DNA of 64,000 nt from Thalassospira lohafexi (GTDB lineage: Bacteria; Pseudomonadota; Alphaproteobacteria; Rhodospirillales; Thalassospiraceae): positions 124,001 through 188,000 of the forward strand of contig NZ_NXGX01000003.1 of NCBI RefSeq assembly GCF_002844275.1. The letters are read 5' to 3'. Every line of letters starts with the position of its first letter. The first letter of the stretch is position 1. This document shows, in pieces, positions 25,925-34,600 of the stretch. The position numbers and the translations under genes were made by a program. The notes below the pieces were generated by a model that saw only the letters and a program-made list of their open reading frames with translations, was not told where the DNA came from and did not search any database.

Positions 25925-27931
25925 TTATTGCTTTTCATTGCCCGAGCTGTAACCGGCGGTGAAATCGCGCCAGCTGTCATCTTCGCCCATTTTTTTCGAC
26001 CGGGCCAAGGCGGCTTTGCCAAGGGATCGGACCGGCAAATTCTGATGGGCATGCAGCATGAAGTCGTGCCACAACTTGGCGGGGAGATCACCGCCGGTGA
26101 CTTCATCCATCGGACTGCCATCATCATTGCCCATCCAGACACCGGCCACCAATTCCGCGGTATATCCAATGAACCACGCATCGCGATAATCCGATGTCGT
26201 GCCGGTTTTTCCGGCAGCGGGCCGGTCAATAATCGCGTTGCGGCCCGTGCCCTTGGCAATGACAGAGGCCAGCATATTGTTCATTTCACCGGCATGCAGC
26301 GGGTTCATCAGGCGCGACGGGAAATCATCCGTGCGTTGATATAAGACCTCGCCGCTCCGTCCGGTGATCTTGCTGACGGCGTGCGGGAACACCGAAAAAC
26401 CGCCATTGGCGACGATGGCATAGGCACCGGTAAGTTCCAGCATCGAAACTTCGCTGGTGCCAAGGGCAAGGCTCGGTTCTCTGTTTAAGGTTGAGGACAC
26501 GCCCATATCGCGTGCCTTCTGGATGACCTTGTCCAAGCCGACTTCCATGGCAAGCTGCACCGCAATCGAGTTGTTTGAGGTCGCAAGCGCATCACGAATG
26601 GACATGGTGCCGTGGTGTTTGCGATCAAAGTTCCGCGGCTCCCAGCCATTGATCGAAATTTCGATATCGCGCATCCAGTCGTTCGAGCCCAAACCGTTGT
26701 CCAGCCCAGCCAGATAGGTAAAGAGTTTAAACACCGATCCGGGTTGACGGCGGGCTTGCGTCACACGGTTATACTGACTTTCGAAATAGTCCCGTCCGCC
26801 AACAAGCGCACGCACCGCCCCATCAGGGGTCATTGCCAGAAGGGCGGCCTGACCGACACGTTTTTGCACCGCACCGGGGCTTGTAAGCGCACGTTCAAGG
26901 TTGAATTCAGCAACTTCCTGAAGACGGGAATCAAGCGTGGTGTGGACCTGAAGGTCCTGATCGACATAGCCGACATAATCGCGCACACGATCAAGAACCC
27001 AGTCGGAGAAATAGCGCACACCCGGTCCTGTATTTGCCTTGCGCGCGGTGCGTACGCGGGTTTGTTTGGCCCGGTCTGCGCGCGCCTTGTTGAGCGCCCC
27101 GGTCGACACCAAGGCATCAAGCACAAGATTGGCGCGCTCCGCGGCCTGAACCGGATCAACCATCGGATTGTAGCGACTTGGTGCCTTGGGCAGGCCGGCC
27201 AGAACAGCCGCCTCATAGAGGTTCAAGCGCCGTGGATCGGTGCCAAAGTAGTGGCGCGCGGCCGCATCAATCCCGTACAGACCTGATCCGAAATAAATCC
27301 GGTTAAGATACAGCGACAGGATTTGCTGTTTGTCGAATTTGAATTCAAGCCAGATCGCCAGAAGGACTTCTTCGATCTTGCGGCCAAAGCTGCGTTCGGG
27401 GGACAGAAACAGGTTTTTGGCGAGCTGCTGGGTAATTGTGCTGCCGCCTTCGGTAATCCGGCCTGCTGTCAGGTTGGCCCAGGTTGCGCGTAAAATACCG
27501 ATGATGTCGATGCCAAAATGATCGTAAAACCGGCGGTCTTCGATGGAAACGAACGCCTGACCGACATAATCGGGCAAATCACGTACTTCGACCGGATTGC
27601 CATAGCGGTTGCCATAGGTGGCAAGTGTTGCGCCATCTATACTGATGATACGGATCGATGGTTTGCGTTCGCTGGCGACATCAAAACTGACTTTGTCGGG
27701 CAGCCCGTACCCGTAATAAGCCACGACACCACCGCCAAGCACCATGACCCAGATGCTGCCAAGGACGATGAAACGTGCAATGGCCTCTGGCCCGGGGATC
27801 AAATCGCCCATGCGCGAAAACAAACTGCCTTTGCGCTTTCCAGCGCTGCTGACGCGTTTTTTCGTTTTGGATCCTTTGGCGGCCGCGCCCTTGCGGACGC
27901 TTTGCCGTCTTTTAAATTCTCTTTGGGCCAC
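25925..27931 (-). CDS. Class A penicillin-binding protein (PBP1A family), active-site complete
   Basis: A bifunctional peptidoglycan synthase of 668 residues anchored by one membrane segment (about 54-75) after a basic cytoplasmic tail. Glycosyltransferase domain (about 100-275): catalytic Glu131 in SIEDRRFYDHFGID and GGSTITQQLAKN (Gln168-169). Transpeptidase domain (about 360-620): PGSVFK with Ser399, SNN at 452-454, KTG at 575-577. GTG 27931 has AAGGTG at a good distance. It lies 178 bases downstream of a degenerate homologue on the same strand. Its last 48 codons are duplicated in the island that follows. mrcA/ponA-type name is possible; subgroup not determined. Confidence 0.93.
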   Translation of the reverse strand: MAQREFKRRQSVRKGAAAKGSKTKKRVSSAGKRKGSLFSRMGDLIPGPEAIARFIVLGSIWVMVLGGGVVAYYGYGLPDKVSFDVASERKPSIRIISIDGATLATYGNRYGNPVEVRDLPDYVGQAFVSIEDRRFYDHFGIDIIGILRATWANLTAGRITEGGSTITQQLAKNLFLSPERSFGRKIEEVLLAIWLEFKFDKQQILSLYLNRIYFGSGLYGIDAAARHYFGTDPRRLNLYEAAVLAGLPKAPSRYNPMVDPVQAAERANLVLDALVSTGALNKARADRAKQTRVRTARKANTGPGVRYFSDWVLDRVRDYVGYVDQDLQVHTTLDSRLQEVAEFNLERALTSPGAVQKRVGQAALLAMTPDGAVRALVGGRDYFESQYNRVTQARRQPGSVFKLFTYLAGLDNGLGSNDWMRDIEISINGWEPRNFDRKHHGTMSIRDALATSNNSIAVQLAMEVGLDKVIQKARDMGVSSTLNREPSLALGTSEVSMLELTGAYAIVANGGFSVFPHAVSKITGRSGEVLYQRTDDFPSRLMNPLHAGEMNNMLASVIAKGTGRNAIIDRPAAGKTGTTSDYRDAWFIGYTAELVAGVWMGNDDGSPMDEVTGGDLPAKLWHDFMLHAHQNLPVRSLGKAALARSKKMGEDDSWRDFTAGYSSGNEKQ

Positions 27932-28109
27932 AAATGCACCTTTTGGTCAGATACGAGCGCACGGCAACTCGATCCGTCTCGTGGACATCATCGGGACATA
28001 TGTCCCAACGGCCAGACAGACGAAGTCGCCGCGTTAACCGGCGTTTTTTATATTGTTATGCCCCAACCGAGGAGGGAGTCCCCCGTCTCCCCGCTTTGCG
28101 ACGGTTTTA

Positions 28110-30023
28110 TCAATTATTGCCGTTCAGGTCGCGCTTCCACAGATCGTTCACCCCGTCGTTTTCCCGACGTCGCTGCGATGATGCACGGATCATTGAACGG
28201 ATGGCCAGACCATCATGCGCATCAAGCATAAATAACCGCCACAAAGACGCAAGCTCTACATCCCCGCGCACGGCCATTCTACTGTTATCGTCATTGCCAG
28301 CCCAGACCACCGTGGTCAGATCAGATGTAAACCCGACATACCACGCATCCGACCCCCCACCCGCGACCGTGCCATACCCGGCAAAGGGCCGGTCCAGCCT
28401 TACTTGCGGATCGGTCACACTGGCGTAAAGCACATATGAGCCCTGAATGGCCTCGTCGGTTAGTCTTTTTTCCTGAACCAGATCTTCGCGCTGATACAGC
28501 GCGGCTTCGTCAGTTCCGCTATACGACACGCGGTTGATCACCGTCATCTGAGCCGGTTTGCCGGAATTTTGCGGCAATGTGTGAATGGCGGCAATTTCGC
28601 CCATCGTTACCGGATCAAGACCGACCACGGTTCGGATATCTGTTGAAAGCGGACTTTTGACACCAATCGCATGGATGTAATCACGCACATCAAGCAAGCC
28701 GTAGTGATCGGCAAGGGTTGTTGGCACGGTATTGACATCACGGACGAAGGCTTCGCGCAGTGAAATCTGGCCCATATATTCGTGATCAGGATTGATCGGC
28801 CGCCACCCGGCAACCGCCATGCGATTGTCCCGAACCCATTGGGCCGGATCGCTGTTTTGGTTTAGCGCATAATAATAGGTGGCGATTTTAATCATCCGGC
28901 CGGGCAAATGCCGCACGTCGGTTGCCCGGTTGCGCTGAAACGGGCTGTAATTCGCCCCACCGATGATCGCGCGAATACGCCCATCCGGGCTGATGGAAAT
29001 AAGGGCGGTTTGATTGGCACCCTTGGGTTTGATGCGAATCTCGGAAACCTCGCGCACGACATCCTGGGCGAGCTTTTGCACCTTAAGATCAATGCTGGTG
29101 ACAACATCGATATCGCGGCTGCTGTATCCGACAATATCGGCGACTTCTTCAAGAACCATGTCGACCAGATAGCCCGAGACAACATGTTCTTCGTATTGAA
29201 CATCGAGCTTTGGCTCAAGCAAGGTCAGGGCGGAAACCCGATCCTTTTCGATGAATTTGTACTGACCCAGTTTTGCCAGAATATCGTTGGCTTCCGCGGC
29301 GGTTTCACTGGAATGCAAAAGCGGATCGAATTTAACAGGATCGCTCATGGCGGCGGCCAGAACGGCGGCCTGATGCAGGGTTATGCGCTCTGCCGGGCCG
29401 CCGTACCAAAGGCGTGATGCCGCGGTAATGCCAAAAATGCCCCGCCCGATATAGCTGCGTTCAAGGTAGCTGCGCAGGATGGTCTTTTTGCTGAATTTCA
29501 TTTCCAGCCAAAGTGCGACGAGGAATTCCTGAAAATGGCGTCCCGCATTGTTGGCTTTGGTCTTAAAGAAGGTTCGCGCAACCTTCATCGTGATGGTCGA
29601 CCCCGATCCGGGGTCACCGCTAAAGATCCGGGCGAAATCACGGCCGGAAACGCCCATGTGATTAAAGAAGTTCGGATCGGTTGCCGCGACAAAGACGTTT
29701 TGCACCCGTTCGGGAATGGTTGTCAGCGAGACATCCTGACTGTAGCGCCCCTCGACGGTTTCCAGCAACGCCCCGTCATAGCCCAGAATACGGACTTGCG
29801 GGCTGCGGATCATGTTGCGGCTGAGATCGAGGTTGGACTGAATGGAATACATAATGCCAAACAGCGATCCCACGACCAGCGTCAGGCAAAAGCCGATTGT
29901 GATCATGCGCCGACGCCGCATGCGCCGCCGTATAATCCGCATTTCGCGTTCGGCTATTTTCTGCATTGCGGAATTGGCTGCTGATTGCCCACCGCCTGTA
30001 TGGTCTTCGTCTTCCTCGGCCAC
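28110..30023 (-). CDS. Class A PBP homologue lacking catalytic residues (pseudoenzyme)
   Basis: A 637-residue paralogue of the PBP gene downstream, alignable throughout: one membrane segment (about 40-60), a GT51-like domain (75-250) and a transpeptidase-like domain (335-600). The catalytic motifs are replaced. The GT Glu becomes Thr115 (AATDPNFFNH), QQ of STITQQ becomes MK (146-147), the nucleophilic Ser of SxxK becomes Arg376 (PGRMIK), SNN becomes DVN (429-431), and KTG becomes YGT (550-552). The frame is intact and folds look conserved, so this is not ordinary decay; a scaffold or regulator of the active partner is the likely role. GTG start with ACGGA upstream. Membrane-bound, periplasmic domains. 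Confidence 0.85.
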   Translation of the reverse strand: MAEEDEDHTGGGQSAANSAMQKIAEREMRIIRRRMRRRRMITIGFCLTLVVGSLFGIMYSIQSNLDLSRNMIRSPQVRILGYDGALLETVEGRYSQDVSLTTIPERVQNVFVAATDPNFFNHMGVSGRDFARIFSGDPGSGSTITMKVARTFFKTKANNAGRHFQEFLVALWLEMKFSKKTILRSYLERSYIGRGIFGITAASRLWYGGPAERITLHQAAVLAAAMSDPVKFDPLLHSSETAAEANDILAKLGQYKFIEKDRVSALTLLEPKLDVQYEEHVVSGYLVDMVLEEVADIVGYSSRDIDVVTSIDLKVQKLAQDVVREVSEIRIKPKGANQTALISISPDGRIRAIIGGANYSPFQRNRATDVRHLPGRMIKIATYYYALNQNSDPAQWVRDNRMAVAGWRPINPDHEYMGQISLREAFVRDVNTVPTTLADHYGLLDVRDYIHAIGVKSPLSTDIRTVVGLDPVTMGEIAAIHTLPQNSGKPAQMTVINRVSYSGTDEAALYQREDLVQEKRLTDEAIQGSYVLYASVTDPQVRLDRPFAGYGTVAGGGSDAWYVGFTSDLTTVVWAGNDDNSRMAVRGDVELASLWRLFMLDAHDGLAIRSMIRASSQRRRENDGVNDLWKRDLNGNN

Positions 30024-30370
30024 GCCAAAATTCCGTAAATTGCCCGTATTTTATATTGTTCCCCAACAGTAAAGCGACAAGCTGTTAAGAAAATACTTTA
30101 ACCATGACAATTAACCATACGAACGTATCGAAAATCGTCGCCACACCCTCCCGAAGGGAACCGGTTGCGTCATGACCGGCGGATTTCTCTTGCCAGATTG
30201 GCGCACAATCCCCGATAAGATCAGCAGGGCAGGCGATGGCGTCGCCAGCGTGAAATGCGCGCCCGACATCACCCATACACATCCTGAACGCCGGGATCTT
30301 GCTTTGTCGTTGTCAAGACAGGGGGAGGTCTCATCCCCTTTGAGGCAGCGCCGATAAGGAGATTTTGCGA
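30024..30370. other. Intergenic region upstream of creatinase and of the PBP pair
   Basis: This 347-base divergent spacer is AT-rich near the PBP side (30040-30130) and GC-rich near creatinase. It must hold promoters for both. A GGGGAGG...CCCC hairpin (about 30323-30341) lies shortly before the creatinase ribosome site. No consensus promoter or known riboswitch was recognised. Confidence 0.4.
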
Positions 30371-31573
30371 ATGGATCGCCCAGAATTTTACCGTTTCCAT
30401 CAAGGTGACCGCATTCTGCCGTTTGCGGCGTCAGAATATGAGGCGCGCCTTGCCAAATTGCGCACCATCATGGCCGCGTGCGGTGTTGACGCGTGCGTTT
30501 TCACCTCGATGCATAACATTGCTTATTATTCCGGCTTTTTGTATTGCGCGTTTGGGCGGCCTTATGCGCTGGTCGTCACACCAACCGACACTGTCACGAT
30601 CAGTGCGGGCATTGATGCAGCCCAACCGTGGCGCCGGTGCCATGGCGATAACATTACCTATACCGACTGGCAGCGACATAACTACTGGCGCGCGGTTCGG
30701 TCTGTTACCGGGGTTGGCAAAGTTGTCGGCTATGAGGGCGATCATCTTAGCCTTGCGCAAAAGGCGTTGCTTGACGAGTTTCTTAACCCCGCCAGCAGCC
30801 GGGACATCACCGCCGACACCATGCGTCAGCGCATGCACAAATCACCCGCCGAAATCGCCCTGATCCGAAGCGGGGCACAGGTGGCCGATGTGGGGGGCTA
30901 TGCCATTCGCGATGCCATCAGGGAAGGTGTGCGCGAGATTGATGTGGCCATGGCCGGGCGTGATGCCATGGAACTTGAAATCGCCAAACGATTCCCCGAT
31001 GCGGAATATCGCGATACGTGGGTGTGGTTCCAGTCGGGCATCAATACCGATGGTGCGCACAATCCCGTCACGGCGCGCAAACTCCAGCGTGGCGATATCC
31101 TGTCGCTGAATACCTTTCCGATGATTTCGGGCTATTACACCGCCCTTGAGCGGACCTTGTTTGTCGGTGAGGTCGATGACGCCAGCCTGAAAATCTGGCA
31201 GGCCAATGTCGGGGCGCATGAATATGGCATGTCGTTGCTTAAACCCGGGGCGTCCTGTGCGGCGGTGACAGAAAAGATCAACGCCTTTTTCGCGGAACGC
31301 GACCTTTTGCAATATCGCACTTTTGGCTATGGCCACAGCTTTGGCGTGCTGTCGCATTATTATGGCCGCGAAGCCGGGCTTGAGCTGCGCGAGGATATCG
31401 ACACGGTGCTTAAACCGGGCATGGTGATCAGCATGGAACCGATGCTGACCATTGCCGACGGGAAACCGGGTGCGGGTGGCTACCGCGAGCATGACATTCT
31501 TGTCATCACCGAGGATGGCAATGAAAACATCACCGGGTACCCCTATGGCCCGGATTTCAACGTGGTCGGGTAA
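30371..31573 (+). CDS. Creatinase (creatine amidinohydrolase)
   Basis: The enzyme hydrolyses creatine to sarcosine and urea (EC 3.5.3.3) and has the M24 pita-bread fold without needing metal. The product is 400 residues against about 403 for the Pseudomonas enzyme. Blocks recalled as near-identical between them include FGRPYALVV, YTDWQR, WFQSGINTDGAHNPVT (with the catalytic His), SGYYTALERTLF and LQYRTFGYGHSFG, plus LSHYYGREAGLELREDIDTV. ATG 30371 follows AAGGAG at 9 bases. No sarcosine oxidase, creatininase or urease genes are next to it, so sarcosine and urea would be handled elsewhere. A terminator follows at 31601-31634. Confidence 0.88.
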   Translation: MDRPEFYRFHQGDRILPFAASEYEARLAKLRTIMAACGVDACVFTSMHNIAYYSGFLYCAFGRPYALVVTPTDTVTISAGIDAAQPWRRCHGDNITYTDWQRHNYWRAVRSVTGVGKVVGYEGDHLSLAQKALLDEFLNPASSRDITADTMRQRMHKSPAEIALIRSGAQVADVGGYAIRDAIREGVREIDVAMAGRDAMELEIAKRFPDAEYRDTWVWFQSGINTDGAHNPVTARKLQRGDILSLNTFPMISGYYTALERTLFVGEVDDASLKIWQANVGAHEYGMSLLKPGASCAAVTEKINAFFAERDLLQYRTFGYGHSFGVLSHYYGREAGLELREDIDTVLKPGMVISMEPMLTIADGKPGAGGYREHDILVITEDGNENITGYPYGPDFNVVG

Positions 31574-31600
31574 GCCCGATCAACGTTGATCACGCATAAA

Positions 31601-31634
31601 AAAACGGGCCTGCATGTGCGGGCCCGTTTTGATT
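31601..31634. terminator. Bidirectional terminator between creatinase and idnD
   Basis: A perfect 10-bp stem (31601-31610 with 31621-31630), 10-base loop, with A/T tracts on both sides. A 14-base perfect palindrome GATCAACGTTGATC (31578-31591) precedes it. Confidence 0.85.
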
Positions 31635-31716
31635 TTATGCGGTTCATTTTCAACGCAGCGCTGGAAAATTCAAGCCACGCGCGGGCAGAGATATTGTTGC
31701 CGACAACACCGCCGCA

Positions 31717-32760
31717 TCAGCTGGCAAATGCCAATTGAACCTTTACCGATTTGCTGCGATCCCGCGCAACTTCAAAGGCCTCTTTGGCGGTTTCGAGCGG
31801 GAAGGTCTGGGTGATGATCGGTGCGACATCAATTTCACCACGATCAATCATGCCAACAGCCTCGGCAAATTCGGTGCTGAAACGGAAGGTCCCGGTAATC
31901 GTGATTTCCTTGGCAACCAGCGGATTGAACGGTACGGGCATTTCACCGGCAACACCGACCTGCACAAGAATACCCTGCGGGCGCAGGGTGCTGATGGCTG
32001 TGCGCAATGCGGCAGGCGCAGCAGAACATTCCAGACACACGTCAAACTGCCCCTTTTCGGCTTCGTAAGGTGTGAGCTCGTCAGCGGCTTTGGCAATATT
32101 GATTGTCCGGGTTGCCCCCATTTTTCGCACCACATCCAAGGCAAAGTCCTGCAAGTCGGTCACGACAATTTCAGCTGCCCCGGCAAGCTTAGCCGCCGCC
32201 GCACAAAGACTGCCAATCGGTCCAGCCCCGGTAATCAGGACCCTTTTACCTGAAAGATCACCAGCACGGGCGACGGCATGCAGACAGACCGCAAGGGGTT
32301 CTGCACAGGCAGCCCGGCCGATATCGGTTTGATCGCCAATGGCAAAACATTGGCCCTGCCCAACATTGACCAGATCGCGAAACGCCCCCTGAATATGGGG
32401 CATGGGCATGGCGGACCCGAAGAACTTCATGTTCAGGCAATGCTGTTGCAAGTTCTGCTGGCAATAACGGCATGTGCCGCATGGATGACTTGGATTGATG
32501 GCAACCTTTTGCCCAACAGACAGTCCGCTGACATCCGGACCAAGTGCGACAATTGTTCCGGCGGCTTCATGGCCAAGGATGATCGGTTCGCGCACCCGGA
32601 TCTGGCCGATCCCGCCTTCGAAGTAGTAATGCATGTCCGATCCGCACACGCCACCGGCCCCCACACGGACAAGCACTTCATCCTTGATCGGATCGAGGGT
32701 GGCTTCGGTATCGATACGAAGATCATCTTGGCCATACAAACGGCAAACACGTGTTTGCAT
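31717..32760 (-). CDS. idnD: Zinc-dependent L-idonate/L-gulonate 5-dehydrogenase (IdnD type)
   Basis: A 347-residue medium-chain dehydrogenase. GVCGSDMHYY and GHEAAG carry the catalytic zinc ligands, CGTCRYCQQNLQQHC the four structural-zinc cysteines, and GAGPIGSLCAAAAKLAGA the NAD site. The MKFFGSAMPMPHIQGAF and FRFSTEFAEAV blocks match L-idonate 5-dehydrogenase as I recall it. It is the last gene of a gntR-dctPQM operon, three bases after dctM. With uxuB and uxuA divergently beside it, oxidation of L-gulonate to D-fructuronate is an attractive alternative to L-idonate oxidation. Confidence 0.85.
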   Translation of the reverse strand: MQTRVCRLYGQDDLRIDTEATLDPIKDEVLVRVGAGGVCGSDMHYYFEGGIGQIRVREPIILGHEAAGTIVALGPDVSGLSVGQKVAINPSHPCGTCRYCQQNLQQHCLNMKFFGSAMPMPHIQGAFRDLVNVGQGQCFAIGDQTDIGRAACAEPLAVCLHAVARAGDLSGKRVLITGAGPIGSLCAAAAKLAGAAEIVVTDLQDFALDVVRKMGATRTINIAKAADELTPYEAEKGQFDVCLECSAAPAALRTAISTLRPQGILVQVGVAGEMPVPFNPLVAKEITITGTFRFSTEFAEAVGMIDRGEIDVAPIITQTFPLETAKEAFEVARDRSKSVKVQLAFAS

Positions 32761-32763
32761 CGG

Positions 32764-34038
32764 TTACTCCATCAAGGACGGCAGCCAGGTTGACAGCGCC
32801 GGAATATAGGAAACAAGAAACAGGATCGTGATATTGGTCAACAGGAACGGTGCAAGTGCCCGGATCACGGTGGTGACCGGCGCCTTGGCGATGTTCGCGC
32901 AGATGAACATGCAAATGCCCACCGGCGGCGTTGTCAGACCAATCATCAGGTTCAAAACAGCAAACACCGCGAAGTGGATCGGATCGACGCCAACATTGGT
33001 CGCAAGGGTCAGAAGCGGCACGAACAGGATGATCAAGGCGGCAATCGTTTCCATGAACATGCCAACAATCAGCAAAACCAGATTGATCAGCAAGATCACG
33101 GCATATTTGTTATCGGTCACAGACAAGACCGCATCTGAAATCATCTGCGGAATGCGTTCCGACACCAGTATCCAGCCAAAGACATTTGCCAGCCCGACAA
33201 GTGCGAGAATGGCCGCCGCAGTCACCGCACTGTCGATGACAATTTTCGGTACTTTACGCAAAGGCAGTTCGCGATAAACAAAACAACCAACGATCAAGGC
33301 ATAGAGACTGGCAATCACAGCCGTTTCGGTCGGGGTGACAATGCCGCTGAGCAATCCGCCAATGATCAGGCCCGTCATCGCAAGCGCCCAGAAGGCACCG
33401 GTAAAGGAACGGGCAAGCTCGCCAAAGCCCTGCCAGGGTTGGTGGGGGAAATTGCGTCTTACGGCAATGATGTAGCAGGTCACCATCATTGCAAGCCCCA
33501 TCAGAATGCCCGGGATGGCACCGGCGATAAACATCTTGCCAACGGAAATGCCCGACAGCGCGCCAACAATGATCATCGGCATGCTGGGCGGAATAATCGG
33601 TCCGACGGTTGATGATGCCGCCGTTACTGCCGCGGAAAACGCCGGGGTATATCCGGCACGGATCATGCCCGGGATCATCATCCCGCCAATTGATGCCGCG
33701 TCCGCAACCGCCGTTCCGGAAATGCCGCCAAACAGCATTGATCCGGTCACGTTGGTCAGGCCAAGGCCGCCCCGCATCCAGCCGACCATGGCATTGGCGA
33801 AACGCACAATGCGCGGTGTGATACCCCCGCCATTCATCAGATTTCCGGCAAGGATAAAGCCCGGAATACACAGCAGGACAAACACATCCATGCCCGCAAA
33901 GAGCTTTTGCGGGATAACGACAAGCGGGATGCCTTCAAGCAGAAGATAGCACAGCGAGGACAGACCCAGTGTCACGGCAACGGGAAGGCCAATGACAAGG
34001 CCGAGGGCAAAAACGCCAAATAGAATTGCAAGGCTCAT
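32764..34038 (-). CDS. dctM: TRAP transporter large permease DctM
   Basis: A 424-residue membrane protein with about twelve hydrophobic segments, the ion-coupled channel of a TRAP importer. LFAGMDVFVLLCIPGFILAGNLM and VTAASSTVGPIIPPSMPMIIVG are DctM signatures; LTTPPVGICMFICANIAK closes the protein. Its ATG overlaps the dctQ stop by four bases (ATGA), so the two membrane subunits are co-translated. idnD follows three bases later. Confidence 0.95.
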   Translation of the reverse strand: MSLAILFGVFALGLVIGLPVAVTLGLSSLCYLLLEGIPLVVIPQKLFAGMDVFVLLCIPGFILAGNLMNGGGITPRIVRFANAMVGWMRGGLGLTNVTGSMLFGGISGTAVADAASIGGMMIPGMIRAGYTPAFSAAVTAASSTVGPIIPPSMPMIIVGALSGISVGKMFIAGAIPGILMGLAMMVTCYIIAVRRNFPHQPWQGFGELARSFTGAFWALAMTGLIIGGLLSGIVTPTETAVIASLYALIVGCFVYRELPLRKVPKIVIDSAVTAAAILALVGLANVFGWILVSERIPQMISDAVLSVTDNKYAVILLINLVLLIVGMFMETIAALIILFVPLLTLATNVGVDPIHFAVFAVLNLMIGLTTPPVGICMFICANIAKAPVTTVIRALAPFLLTNITILFLVSYIPALSTWLPSLME

Positions 34039-34544
34039 GGGAAGTCCTTTGTCGTATCTTCGGCTTTTCCATCAGAAACGCCGGCGATGATCCGGATCAT
34101 GCGCAGAACCGCGAAAAGTCCGAGAACGGCAAGTAAAATGAAAACAACGGCGTGAATGAAATCCATCCGAACTCCAAGTGCCGGCGACGTCTGAAGGACA
34201 CCAATGGAAACGAACATCCATGCCGGAAACAACAAGACCAGACAGAACCCGGCGGTGAGTGCTGCGGAAACAAACATCAGCCAACGCTGGATCGGCAACG
34301 GCAGCAAATCGCAAACGATGTCGACATTGACCAGATCACCATTGCGAAACGACAGCCCAACCCCGAAGGCGGCAAGAAACAGAAGCGCATAACGGGTGAG
34401 TTCTTCTGTCCAGACCGGAGAACTGGGCAAAAAGGTCCGCGAAAATACCTGTGTCAGAACAGTAAAGATCAGAAGACCGAAAGCGGCCCCTGTTCCAACC
34501 CGGCAAAGTGCAATGATGAACGCGTATAATCTGGCTGAAAGCAC
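34035..34544 (-). CDS. dctQ: TRAP transporter small permease DctQ
   Basis: A 169-residue protein with four hydrophobic segments and the small-subunit signature FSRTFLPSSPVWTEELTRYALLF (read in two parts). The start is GTG 34544 with GGGGAAG four bases upstream; an upstream TTG at 34577 would place the start inside a hairpin. It overlaps dctM by four bases. Between it and dctP lies a strong hairpin (34565-34592). Confidence 0.9.
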   Translation of the reverse strand: MLSARLYAFIIALCRVGTGAAFGLLIFTVLTQVFSRTFLPSSPVWTEELTRYALLFLAAFGVGLSFRNGDLVNVDIVCDLLPLPIQRWLMFVSAALTAGFCLVLLFPAWMFVSIGVLQTSPALGVRMDFIHAVVFILLAVLGLFAVLRMIRIIAGVSDGKAEDTTKDFP

Positions 34545-34560
34545 GTTACTTCCCCGTCGG

Positions 34561-34592
34561 AAAAGGTTCGGCCGCAATCACGCGGCCGAACC
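34561..34592 (-). terminator. Intercistronic hairpin between dctP and dctQ
   Basis: An 11-bp perfect stem (34565-34575 with 34582-34592) and 6-base loop is followed by TTTT in the minus direction. It likely acts as a partial terminator or 3' stabiliser raising receptor output over the membrane subunits. Confidence 0.7.
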
Positions 34593-34600
34593 GGCAATAC

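Noticed and set aside
28110-30023. Calling the upstream PBP a pseudogene
   Set aside because: There is no frameshift or premature stop, domain architecture is complete and non-catalytic regions are well conserved, so pseudoenzyme fits better than pseudogene.
30180-30370. Glycine-type riboswitch before creatinase
   Set aside because: Considered because creatine breakdown leads to sarcosine and glycine, but the conserved glycine aptamer core was not found; only one simple hairpin is visible.
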